From the NCBI RefSeq assembly GCF_003344865.1, contig NZ_CP031165.1:3601910-3665909 (forward strand): a stretch of 64,000 nucleotides of DNA. The letters are read 5' to 3'. This stretch comes from Euzebya pacifica (lineage in GTDB: Bacteria; Actinomycetota; Nitriliruptoria; Euzebyales; Euzebyaceae). Of the stretch, positions 52,185 to 59,364 are shown one piece after another; position 1 is the first letter of the stretch, and every line of letters begins with the position of its first letter. The translations under genes were made by a program, and so were the position numbers. The notes under the pieces were generated by a model that was not told the origin of the DNA, did no database searches, and was given only the letters and a program-made list of their open reading frames with translations.

Positions 52185-53114
52185 GGCTGCCGCCGCGGCG
52201 GCGAAGGCGTCCTCGGCCGACACCCCGACGGACTTGAAGACCGTCACCTCGCCCTCCCGACGGGGTGGCGGGCCGCCGGCGACCAGCTCGGTCAGGTCGG
52301 CGCTGACGTGGTCGGCGTCGATCGTCCCGTCGTGGATGGCCATCAGGATGTCCCCGGCCTCGTCCATGGCCGCCTCGCGGTCGTCGACGACCACCCTGGC
52401 CCCGGCGATCAGGTGGGCCCCCAGCTCACGGGTGGTCGGCGTGAAGGCCCCGACGGCGTTGACGTGGGTGCCGTCGTCGATGTGATCGGCGTGCACCAGC
52501 GCCTCGTGGCTGTTGGTGCACACGCAGACGAGGTCGGCCCCACGGGTGGCGTCGGCGATGTCGTCCACCACGGTGACGTCGTGCCCGAGCCCCCTCGCCC
52601 AGTCCGCCAGCGCCTCGGCCCGCGGTCGGGTGCGGTTCCACACCCGGACCCGACGGAGGGTGCGGACGGCGGCCATGGCCTCGAGGTGGGCACGCCCCTG
52701 CACGCCGGCGCCGACGATGGCCAGGTCACCCGCGTCGGGGGCAGCGAGCAGGTCGGTGGCCAGCCCGCTGACGGCGGCGGTACGGATCGCTGTGATGGCA
52801 CCGCCGTCCAGCACGGCGGTCGGCACGCCGGTGACCCCGTCGAAGAGCGTGACGATGCCGTTGATCGAGGGCAGCCCCCGGTCGACGTTCTCGGGGACGA
52901 GGGTGACCAGCTTCACGGTGTAGACGGGGGTGTCCCCACCGACGCCGCACGGCATCAACCCGGCGAGCAACCGAGGCTGCTCCAGCTGGATCCACCGCCG
53001 GGCGGGCTGCTCGACGATCCCGGCCGCCAGCGCCTCGAACGTCGCCCGGGCCACCTCCACCGCCCTGGGCATGGGTAGGGCCGCACGGACGGCATCGGCG
53101 TCGAGGAACCGCAT
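52179..53114 (-). CDS. Ornithine cyclodeaminase / mu-crystallin family protein
   Basis: A 311-residue NAD(P)-binding protein. The Rossmann motif is LAIVGAGVQGRAHLEAM; the family segment DGGAITAIRTAAVSGLATDLLA and a late HVNAVGAFTPTTRELGAHLI are clear. Members deaminate ornithine or reduce ketimines, so the substrate is open. The ATG lies 1 nt after the Dabb gene stop. Confidence 0.88.
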   Translation of the reverse strand: MRFLDADAVRAALPMPRAVEVARATFEALAAGIVEQPARRWIQLEQPRLLAGLMPCGVGGDTPVYTVKLVTLVPENVDRGLPSINGIVTLFDGVTGVPTAVLDGGAITAIRTAAVSGLATDLLAAPDAGDLAIVGAGVQGRAHLEAMAAVRTLRRVRVWNRTRPRAEALADWARGLGHDVTVVDDIADATRGADLVCVCTNSHEALVHADHIDDGTHVNAVGAFTPTTRELGAHLIAGARVVVDDREAAMDEAGDILMAIHDGTIDADHVSADLTELVAGGPPPRREGEVTVFKSVGVSAEDAFAAAAAAG

Positions 53115-53115
53115 C

Positions 53116-53397
53116 TCAGCTGATGAAGTCGACGGCGGCGGAACGGGTCACGACGGCGCGGATGAACTCCAGCACGGCCACGTGCTCGGGGTGGGTGGCG
53201 TAGGTGTCGAGGGCGTCGCGGTCGGCAAGCTTGACGATCAGGCCGATCTGCCACGACCGGTCCGACCCGATGACGTCGCGCCCCACCTCCAACGACTCGA
53301 CGACGTCGATCTTCGGGGCCATCTCGGTGAGGCGCCGGACGACCTCCTCGGCGTTGTCGGGGGTGTCGACGTCGAACAGGACGATGTGGGTCAGCAT
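53116..53397 (-). CDS. Dabb (stress-responsive A/B barrel) domain protein
   Basis: A 93-residue dimeric ferredoxin-like barrel. MLTHIVLFDV and the block RDALDTYATHPEHVAVLEFIRAVV are typical, with conserved His residues. Family members act as small enzymes or in stress responses. It forms an operon with the OCD-family gene. Confidence 0.87.
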   Translation of the reverse strand: MLTHIVLFDVDTPDNAEEVVRRLTEMAPKIDVVESLEVGRDVIGSDRSWQIGLIVKLADRDALDTYATHPEHVAVLEFIRAVVTRSAAVDFIS

Positions 53398-53416
53398 GCG
53401 CCGAGTCTCTCGTGCC

Positions 53417-53586
53417 CCCACGCCTGTCGGCCAACCACGACCCACGCGTGTCGGCCAACCACGACCCACGCGTGTCGGGCAATGACGCCATGTGGCCGTT
53501 TCGACGACACGCGTCCGGGGAGGGCCGCCCCCGACGACCCACGCGTGTCGGCCAACCACGACATGTGGCCGCTTCGACGACACACC
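53417..53586. repeat. Cluster of four related palindromic elements
   Basis: Units start at 53417, 53441, 53465 and 53538, each opening CCCACGC(G/C)TGTCGG. The first two are 24-nt half-units in tandem. The third is a full element (53468-53514) with arms ACGCGTGTCG and CGACACGCGT and an inner ATGTGGCCG. The fourth is a full element with a decayed right arm. They fill the 212-nt gap between the divergent Dabb and hydrolase genes and match the elements at 27795-27910. Confidence 0.8.
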
Positions 53587-53609
53587 TGAGGGGTAGGGTG
53601 CCGCCCGCC

Positions 53610-54563
53610 ATGGCCTCCCCGACCGACGCGTCCGACCAGTCCGACCGGCTGCGTGCCGTCCTCGACGCCGAGATCGCGGCGGCGCTGGACGACCTGCCCC
53701 CCGCGCTGGATGCTCGGCGAGGGGTCGAGGCGTTCGTGCCCGAGGAGCGGCCGCTGCCTCCGGCTGACGACGACACCCTCGACATCGTCGACCGGCACCT
53801 GCCCGGGCTGGACGCCAACCCGCCCGTGCCGGCTCGCACCTACCGTCTCCGCGGCCGCACCGATCAGGCGGGGCGAGGGGTGCTCGTGCTGCACGGCGGG
53901 GGGTTCGTCTCCGGCGGGGTCGGCCTGGCGGACCCCACCCTCAGGGACCTGGCCACGGAGCTCGACGCGGTCGTGGTCGCCCCGACCTATCGCCTCGCCC
54001 CCGCCCACCCGTTCCCGGCCGCGTTCGACGACTGCCGGGCGGCGCTCGGCTGGCTGGCCGACCAACCCGACGTCGACCGCGTGGTCGTGTTCGGCGTGTC
54101 CTCCGGCGGCGCGCTTGCCGCCGGCCTTGCCCTCCACGCCCGCGACCACGGCGGACCGGACATCGACGCCGTCGTCATGGGCTTCCCCGTCACCGACGAC
54201 CGGCTGGTCACCCCGTCCAGCCACGAGGTGACCGACCGCCGCATCTGGAACCGCGGCATGGCCGAGCTGTCGTGGCAGGCCTACCTCGGCGACGCCCACG
54301 GCACCGACGACGTCTCGCCCTACGCCGCCCCCATGCGGGCCGTCGACCCGGCGGGCCTGCCGCCGACCACGATCACCGTCGACCAGCACGACCCGCTGCG
54401 GGACGAGGGGATCGCCTGGGCGCAGCGGCTGATGCACGCCGGGGTGCCCACCGAGCTGCATGCCTTCCCGGGCACCTTCCACGGCTCGATGGGCTTCGCA
54501 CCCGACGCGGCGGTCAGCCGCCGCGAGCTGCGGGCCCTCGTCGACGCGATCGCGAGGGCCTGA
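53610..54563 (+). CDS. Alpha/beta hydrolase, HSL-type (HGGG)
   Basis: A 317-residue esterase-like protein. Oxyanion-hole motif HGGGFVSGG, nucleophile GVSSGG (Ser), acid in TVDQHDPLRDEG and His in GTFHGSMGF follow hormone-sensitive-lipase family order. It probably cleaves short-chain esters. ATG 53610 is used; TAGGGT lies 10 nt upstream and no ribosome site is seen. Confidence 0.9.
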   Translation: MASPTDASDQSDRLRAVLDAEIAAALDDLPPALDARRGVEAFVPEERPLPPADDDTLDIVDRHLPGLDANPPVPARTYRLRGRTDQAGRGVLVLHGGGFVSGGVGLADPTLRDLATELDAVVVAPTYRLAPAHPFPAAFDDCRAALGWLADQPDVDRVVVFGVSSGGALAAGLALHARDHGGPDIDAVVMGFPVTDDRLVTPSSHEVTDRRIWNRGMAELSWQAYLGDAHGTDDVSPYAAPMRAVDPAGLPPTTITVDQHDPLRDEGIAWAQRLMHAGVPTELHAFPGTFHGSMGFAPDAAVSRRELRALVDAIARA

Positions 54564-54575
54564 CCTGCCGCGCGC

Positions 54576-55301
54576 CTACTCCCCGGAATAGGGCGGCTTG
54601 GTCGCGTCGAACTCGGTGAACTGGCGCAGCGCCGCAGTGCCGGGCTCGATGTTGACGTCCATCCGGGACGGGGCGTCCGCCGACCCGTAGGTCCAGATCG
54701 CCTCCTGGCAGAGGGGGTACTGCTCGGCCACGATCTCCACGGTGTGCTCGGTGTCGGCCGCGCCGAAGATGCCCATGTCCTCCATCTGGTCGGCCAGGTT
54801 GGTGATGGCGACCTGCGCGACCCAGTAGTCGTCGGAGGCCGGGTAGGTGACGACGTCCTCGGTGTTGCCGATCCCGGCCATGTCCATGACCCGCTTGCCG
54901 TCGATGATCACGTCGATGGACAGCCCCATGCCGCACAGGTTCTGCACGGGGCTGGCGTAGTACAGGCTGAGGGCGATGTTCTCGATGTAGCCGGTGATGG
55001 TGCCCTCGGCGGTGAAGGACTGCGACTCGTAGTAGTCCTCGGCGAGGATGCTCAGCAGGCCGGCGTGGGCGGTGGCCACGGTGCGACCGGTCGGGCCGGC
55101 CGGGGCGTCGGCGCGCCAGCCGATCCGCTCGCCGAGCACCTCGGTGTCGACGTTGCTGACCCCGGTCGTGGTGGAGGTGAAGTACGCGGTCGACTCGACG
55201 AACTCCAGCTCGCGTTCGGTGTCGTAGTAGGCGCTGGCCGGACCGGCGAGCACGGACAGCGCCAGGACGGCGGCCAGCAGGATGCGAATGGGACGATGCA
55301 C
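54576..55301 (-). CDS. Secreted protein of unknown function
   Basis: A 241-residue precursor from GTG 55301, with GAGGAA 7 nt upstream. The signal peptide IRILLAAVLALSVLAGPASA ends at a canonical AxA site. The mature part is acidic, beta-rich and has only two Cys (NLCGMG and PLCQEA), which may form a disulfide after export. No family is recognised. It is convergent with the hydrolase gene, 12 nt apart. Confidence 0.75.
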   Translation of the reverse strand: MHRPIRILLAAVLALSVLAGPASAYYDTERELEFVESTAYFTSTTTGVSNVDTEVLGERIGWRADAPAGPTGRTVATAHAGLLSILAEDYYESQSFTAEGTITGYIENIALSLYYASPVQNLCGMGLSIDVIIDGKRVMDMAGIGNTEDVVTYPASDDYWVAQVAITNLADQMEDMGIFGAADTEHTVEIVAEQYPLCQEAIWTYGSADAPSRMDVNIEPGTAALRQFTEFDATKPPYSGE

Positions 55302-55383
55302 GTCGGGTTCCTCGGGGTGCGACAACGGTCGGTCGGGCGGAGGGTTCGACACCGCCCCGTCGCACTCCTGCCCCGCCCGTGGT

Positions 55384-55389
55384 TACGCT
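55384..55389 (+). promoter_or_regulatory. -10 box for leaderless DUF1697 gene
   Basis: TACGCT ends exactly 7 nt before GTG 55397, with no ribosome site. Confidence 0.55.
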
Positions 55390-55396
55390 TCCGCGC

Positions 55397-55939
55397 GTGC
55401 ATCGCCACCTTGCCTTCCTCCGTGCCATCAACGTGGCCGGCCGGCGCGTCACCAACGCCGACCTGTGCGCGGCGCTCGAGGGCGCCGGATTTGCCGCCGT
55501 GACCGCCTACCAGGCGGCCGGCAACCTCGTCGTCGACGCCGACACCGAGGACCCGACGGTGGTCGCGGGACGCGTCGAGCAGGCGCTGCGCGACACGTTC
55601 GGCTGGGACGTCCCCACGTTCGTCCGCAGCCGGGAGGAGACCCACGCCATCGCCGCCGCCACGCCGTTCGAGGACGACGCCATCGCGTCGGCGACCAGCA
55701 AACCGCAGGTGATCCTCCTCCTCGACGCGCTGGACGAGGCGGCCAACTCGGCCGTCGCGAGCCTGTCGACCGAGGTCGACCAGCTGGTCGTTGATGGTCG
55801 GGAGGTGCACTGGCTGCCCGTCGACGGGGTGGGCCGGGCTGCCCTGGACCTGGACGGGCTGGCCCGCATCACCGGACCGACCACGGTCCGGACCGCGGGG
55901 ACGATCCAGCGGATGGCCGCGAAGTTCCTGGCGGCCTGA
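55397..55939 (+). CDS. DUF1697 protein
   Basis: A 180-residue protein with the full DUF1697 pattern: HLAFLRAINVAGRRVTNADL, then TAYQAAGNLVVDA and a C-terminal RTAGTIQRMAAK. Two ferredoxin-like halves are expected. Function is unknown across the family. Confidence 0.88.
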   Translation: MHRHLAFLRAINVAGRRVTNADLCAALEGAGFAAVTAYQAAGNLVVDADTEDPTVVAGRVEQALRDTFGWDVPTFVRSREETHAIAAATPFEDDAIASATSKPQVILLLDALDEAANSAVASLSTEVDQLVVDGREVHWLPVDGVGRAALDLDGLARITGPTTVRTAGTIQRMAAKFLAA

Positions 55940-55976
55940 GCCGCACCCAGGCCCCATACCTGGAAACGAACCGGAC

Positions 55977-57125
55977 CTACAGCCCGAGGTCCTTGGCGAT
56001 GATCGTCTTCTGGATCTCCGTCGTGCCGCCGTAGATCGTGGTGATCCGGGCGTCGGCGTAGGCCCGGGCGATGGGGTACTCGCGCATGTAGCCGTAGCCG
56101 CCGAACAGCTGCAGGCAGCGGTCCAGCACCCGCTTCTGCAGCTCGGTGCACCACCACTTGGCCCGGCTGGCATCGGCCGGCGTCAACGTGCCCTCGTTGA
56201 GGGCCAGCACGCACTGGTCGGTGAACGACTCCGCCAGGGCCACCTCGGTGTCGCACTCGGCAAGGACGAACTTGGTGTTCTGGAAGTCGGCGATGCGCTT
56301 GCCGAACGCGCCGCGCTCCTTGACGTAGTCCACCGTCCAGCCGATCGCCGCGCGTGCGGCGGCGACACCGGAGATGGCGATCGACAGCCGCTCCTGCGCC
56401 AGGTTGTGGGTCAGGACGGCGAATCCCTGCCCCTCCTCCCCCAGCAGGTTGGCGACCGGCACCCGCACGTCGTCGAAGGACAGCTCGGCGGTGTCCTGGG
56501 CATGCAGGCCGATCTTGTCGAGGTTCCGACCGCGTTCGAACCCGTCCATACCCCGCTCGATGACCAGCAGGGAGACGCCGGCGTGGCGGGCGGACGGGTC
56601 GGTCTTGACGGCGGTCACGACCAGGTCGGCGTTGATGCCGTTGGAGATGAACGTCTTGGCCCCGTTGACGACGTAGTGGTCGCCGTCGCGGATGGCGGTG
56701 GTCGTCATGCCGGCCAGGTCCGAGCCGATCCCCGGTTCGGTCATGGCGACCGCGGTGATCGTCTCGCCGGTGCAGATGCCGGGCAGCCACCGGGCCCGCT
56801 GCTCGTCGTTGGTCTGCTCGGCGAAGTACGGGAGGATGATGTCGTTGTGGAGGGTCAGGGCAAGGCCCGCCGAGGCGACACCGGCGTAGTAGAACTCCTC
56901 GTTGAGCACCTGGTTGAACCGGAAGTCGGCCATGCCGGCACCCCCGAACTCCTCGGGCGCGCTGAAGGCGAGCATGCCGAGCTCACCCGCTTCGGTGAAC
57001 AACGACCGCGGCACGATGCCGTCGTCGTCCCAGGCGTCGTGGAAGGGCACGACGCGGTCGGCCACGAAGCCACGGACGCTGTCCCGGAACAGCTCGTGGT
57101 CGTCGGTGAAGAGTGTGCGCTGCAT
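55977..57125 (-). CDS. Acyl-CoA dehydrogenase
   Basis: A 382-residue flavoenzyme of classical length. FAD region VAMTEPGIGSDLAGM, then VNGAKTFISNGINADLVVT, and the C-terminal CLQLFGGYGYMREYPIARAYADARITTIYGGTTEIQ split around the catalytic region; the base position reads YGGT (Gly where many have Glu), so the catalytic Glu may be elsewhere, as in isovaleryl/long-chain types. ATG 57125 has leaderless geometry and is divergent from the FAD oxidase gene. Confidence 0.88.
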   Translation of the reverse strand: MQRTLFTDDHELFRDSVRGFVADRVVPFHDAWDDDGIVPRSLFTEAGELGMLAFSAPEEFGGAGMADFRFNQVLNEEFYYAGVASAGLALTLHNDIILPYFAEQTNDEQRARWLPGICTGETITAVAMTEPGIGSDLAGMTTTAIRDGDHYVVNGAKTFISNGINADLVVTAVKTDPSARHAGVSLLVIERGMDGFERGRNLDKIGLHAQDTAELSFDDVRVPVANLLGEEGQGFAVLTHNLAQERLSIAISGVAAARAAIGWTVDYVKERGAFGKRIADFQNTKFVLAECDTEVALAESFTDQCVLALNEGTLTPADASRAKWWCTELQKRVLDRCLQLFGGYGYMREYPIARAYADARITTIYGGTTEIQKTIIAKDLGL

Positions 57126-57132
57126 GCGTGCA

Positions 57133-57138
57133 ACGATA
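57133..57138 (-). promoter_or_regulatory. -10 box for leaderless acyl-CoA dehydrogenase
   Basis: TATCGT on minus, ending exactly 7 nt before ATG 57125. The divergent gene starts only 18 nt away on plus. Confidence 0.5.
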
Positions 57139-57143
57139 CGGCC

Positions 57144-58259
57144 ATGACCCACGTAGCGATCATCGGCGCCGGCATCATCGGCGCCTCCTGCGCCTACCAC
57201 CTGGCCTCCCGCGGAGCCGAGGTCACCGTCATCGAACGGGAGGAGGGCGTGGCGATGGGCTCCACCGGCCGCAGCGCCGCAGGGTTCCGCGTGCAGTTCT
57301 CCACCCCACCCAACGTGCAGCTCTCGCTGAAGTCGCTGGAGTGGTATCGATCCCACGACTCGGGCTACCAGCCGCAGGGGTACCTGTTCCTCGTCCCGGA
57401 GGAACGGTGGGCGGACCGACTCGAGCAGGTGGAGATGCAGCGAGCCGAAGGCGCCCGTGTCGACATCCTGACCGTCGAGCAGGCGCGGGAGATCGTCGAC
57501 TTCGTCCCCGACGGCATCCACGGCGCCACCTTCGGGCCCGACGACGGCTTCGTCGACCCCGACCGGTCCGCCCAGCTGCTGATGTCCCAGGCACGCGAGC
57601 AGGGCACGGTCTTCCATCGCCTCGAGACCGTCACCGACATCGCGGTCGACGGCGACGGTTGGCAGCTGACCACCAACAAGGGCGAGCTGCACGCCGACGT
57701 GGTCGTCAACGCCGCCGGGGCATGGGGCGGCGAGGTCGCGGCGATGGCCGGGCTGACGGTGCCCGTCGAACCCTTCCGCAACGACGTCTTCGTCACCGCG
57801 CCCCGCGAACGCGACCGTGTGCTGCCGCTGACCATCGACCTGCCGTCGGGCGTGTACTTCCGCTCCGAGGGCAACCGGCTGCTGATCGGCCACCACGACC
57901 ACCACGGGCCGAAGGGATTCCTGACCGGGGTCGACTGGGACCACCTGGACCAGATCATGGAGGCGGCGTTCGAGCGCTACCCCTGGTTCGAGTCCGAGGA
58001 GCTGGACCAGAAGGCCTCGTGGTGGGGCTACTACGAGGTGACGCCCGACTACTCCCCCGTCCTCGGCCGCGACCCCGCCGCCACCGGCTGGGTCAACGCC
58101 TGCGGGTTCTCCGGCCACGGGGTCATGCACGCACCGGCAGCCGGGTTGGTCATCGCCGAGGAGGTGCTGGACGGCGAGGCACACTCCGTCGACCTGTCCC
58201 CCTTCCGCCTCGAGCGGTTCGACGGCCAGGACCTGACGATCGAGACCGCCGTCATCTGA
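57144..58259 (+). CDS. FAD-dependent amino-acid oxidase/dehydrogenase (DadA/sarcosine-oxidase-like)
   Basis: A 371-residue DAO-family flavoprotein. FAD motif VAIIGAGIIGASCAYHLASRG with acidic end VIERE, then GSTGRSAAGFR. A C-terminal PDYSPVLGRDP and CGFSGHGVMHAPAAG complete the family pattern. It oxidises a secondary or D-amino acid; the substrate is unknown. Confidence 0.86.
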   Translation: MTHVAIIGAGIIGASCAYHLASRGAEVTVIEREEGVAMGSTGRSAAGFRVQFSTPPNVQLSLKSLEWYRSHDSGYQPQGYLFLVPEERWADRLEQVEMQRAEGARVDILTVEQAREIVDFVPDGIHGATFGPDDGFVDPDRSAQLLMSQAREQGTVFHRLETVTDIAVDGDGWQLTTNKGELHADVVVNAAGAWGGEVAAMAGLTVPVEPFRNDVFVTAPRERDRVLPLTIDLPSGVYFRSEGNRLLIGHHDHHGPKGFLTGVDWDHLDQIMEAAFERYPWFESEELDQKASWWGYYEVTPDYSPVLGRDPAATGWVNACGFSGHGVMHAPAAGLVIAEEVLDGEAHSVDLSPFRLERFDGQDLTIETAVI

Positions 58260-58317
58260 GGGGCCGGCCACCTGACGGGCCGGGCATCCGACGGGCAGGG
58301 CATCAGACGGGCAGGGA
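58254..58317 (+). repeat. Four 16-nt tandem repeats starting at a stop codon
   Basis: Units at 58254, 58270, 58286 and 58302 follow the pattern AYCNGACGGGCMGGGC. The first contains the TGA of the FAD oxidase gene. Confidence 0.8.
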
Positions 58318-58368
58318 CTCGCAGTGGCATGCGGAAAGGTCCGGTCCGGTTGGGCAGACTCCGGCACC

Positions 58369-59346
58369 GTGTCACGCCAAGGGTCGAGCGCCTTCACCAC
58401 CCGCGACGCGCTGCTGCTGTTGCTGCTGGCGCTGTTCTGGGGCAACTCCTTCCTGTTCGTGAAGCTTGCCGTCGACGTCATCCCCCCGACGTGGATCGTC
58501 GCGGGCCGGCTGACGATCGGCGGCATCCTCGTGTCGCTGATCGTCGTCGCGAGGGCACGCCTGCGCGGCGACAACGACCTCCGGCTGCCCAGGGGTTGGC
58601 GGGCGCTCGGCGCGCTCCTGCTGATCGGCAGCTTCGGCTCCGGGTTGCCGTGGGCCCTGCAGGCCTGGGGCCAGCAGTACCTGGACTCCGGCCTGATGGC
58701 CGTCCTCAACTCCACCACCCCGGCGGCAACCCTTGCGCTGGCCGTCGCGGCCGGGCAGGAGCGGCTGTACCGCAGCCGCGTGCTGGGCCTGCTGATCGCC
58801 ATCCTCGGCAGCGTGATCATCGTCGGTGGTGAGGTGCAGGCCGGTGGTCCGATCCTGGCGCTGCTCGCCGCCGTGGGGTCCACCGTCGGTTACGGGTTCG
58901 GCACGGTGATGACCCGGGCGGCCGTGTCGGGCAGGTTCCGCCCGCTGCCGGCCACCGCCGTGCAGCTGGTGCTGGGCGCGGGCGTCCTCACCATGCTGGC
59001 GCTCGGCACCTCCGGGCCGCCGCCGCCCGCCTGGGACCTGCCGCTGGTGCCCGTGCTGGCCCTGTCCGCCCTCGGGCTGCTCGGCACCGGGCTTGCGTTC
59101 CTCATCTACTTCACCCTCATCGAGCGGGTCGGCGCCACCAACGCCTCGATGGTCACCTACATCGTCCCGGTCGTCGGGTTGATCTCCGGCGCGCTGGTCC
59201 GCGGTGAGCGGTTCGGCGCGAACGTCCTCATCGGCGCGGTCGTGCTGATCGGTGGGGTGTGGCTGGCCCAGCGGACCGATCCGATGCTCGTCCCCGAGCA
59301 GGGCGCCGGAGCTGTCCCAGAAGCGTCACTCTCGGGCCAACGCTGA
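58369..59346 (+). CDS. EamA-family (DMT) transporter
   Basis: A 325-residue membrane protein with ten hydrophobic segments in two EamA halves. Family features are LLLLLLALFWGNSFLFVKLAV at the start, SGLMAVLNSTTPAATLALA and ATNASMVTYIVPVVGLISGALVRGE. It probably exports a metabolite or amino acid. GTG 58369 is used; CAGACT lies 8 nt upstream. An ATG at 58324 would add 15 polar residues. Confidence 0.87.
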   Translation: MSRQGSSAFTTRDALLLLLLALFWGNSFLFVKLAVDVIPPTWIVAGRLTIGGILVSLIVVARARLRGDNDLRLPRGWRALGALLLIGSFGSGLPWALQAWGQQYLDSGLMAVLNSTTPAATLALAVAAGQERLYRSRVLGLLIAILGSVIIVGGEVQAGGPILALLAAVGSTVGYGFGTVMTRAAVSGRFRPLPATAVQLVLGAGVLTMLALGTSGPPPPAWDLPLVPVLALSALGLLGTGLAFLIYFTLIERVGATNASMVTYIVPVVGLISGALVRGERFGANVLIGAVVLIGGVWLAQRTDPMLVPEQGAGAVPEASLSGQR

Positions 59347-59351
59347 TCCGT

Positions 59352-59357
59352 TAGCGT
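59352..59357 (+). promoter_or_regulatory. -10 box for leaderless Tim44-like gene
   Basis: TAGCGT ends 7 nt before ATG 59365, with no ribosome site. Confidence 0.55.
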
Positions 59358-59364
59358 GAGGCCC

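Noticed and set aside
53417-53586. Possible CRISPR array
   Set aside because: The units abut without unique spacers, differ in length, contain inverted arms and have no cas genes nearby. They match the palindromic elements at 27.8 kb.
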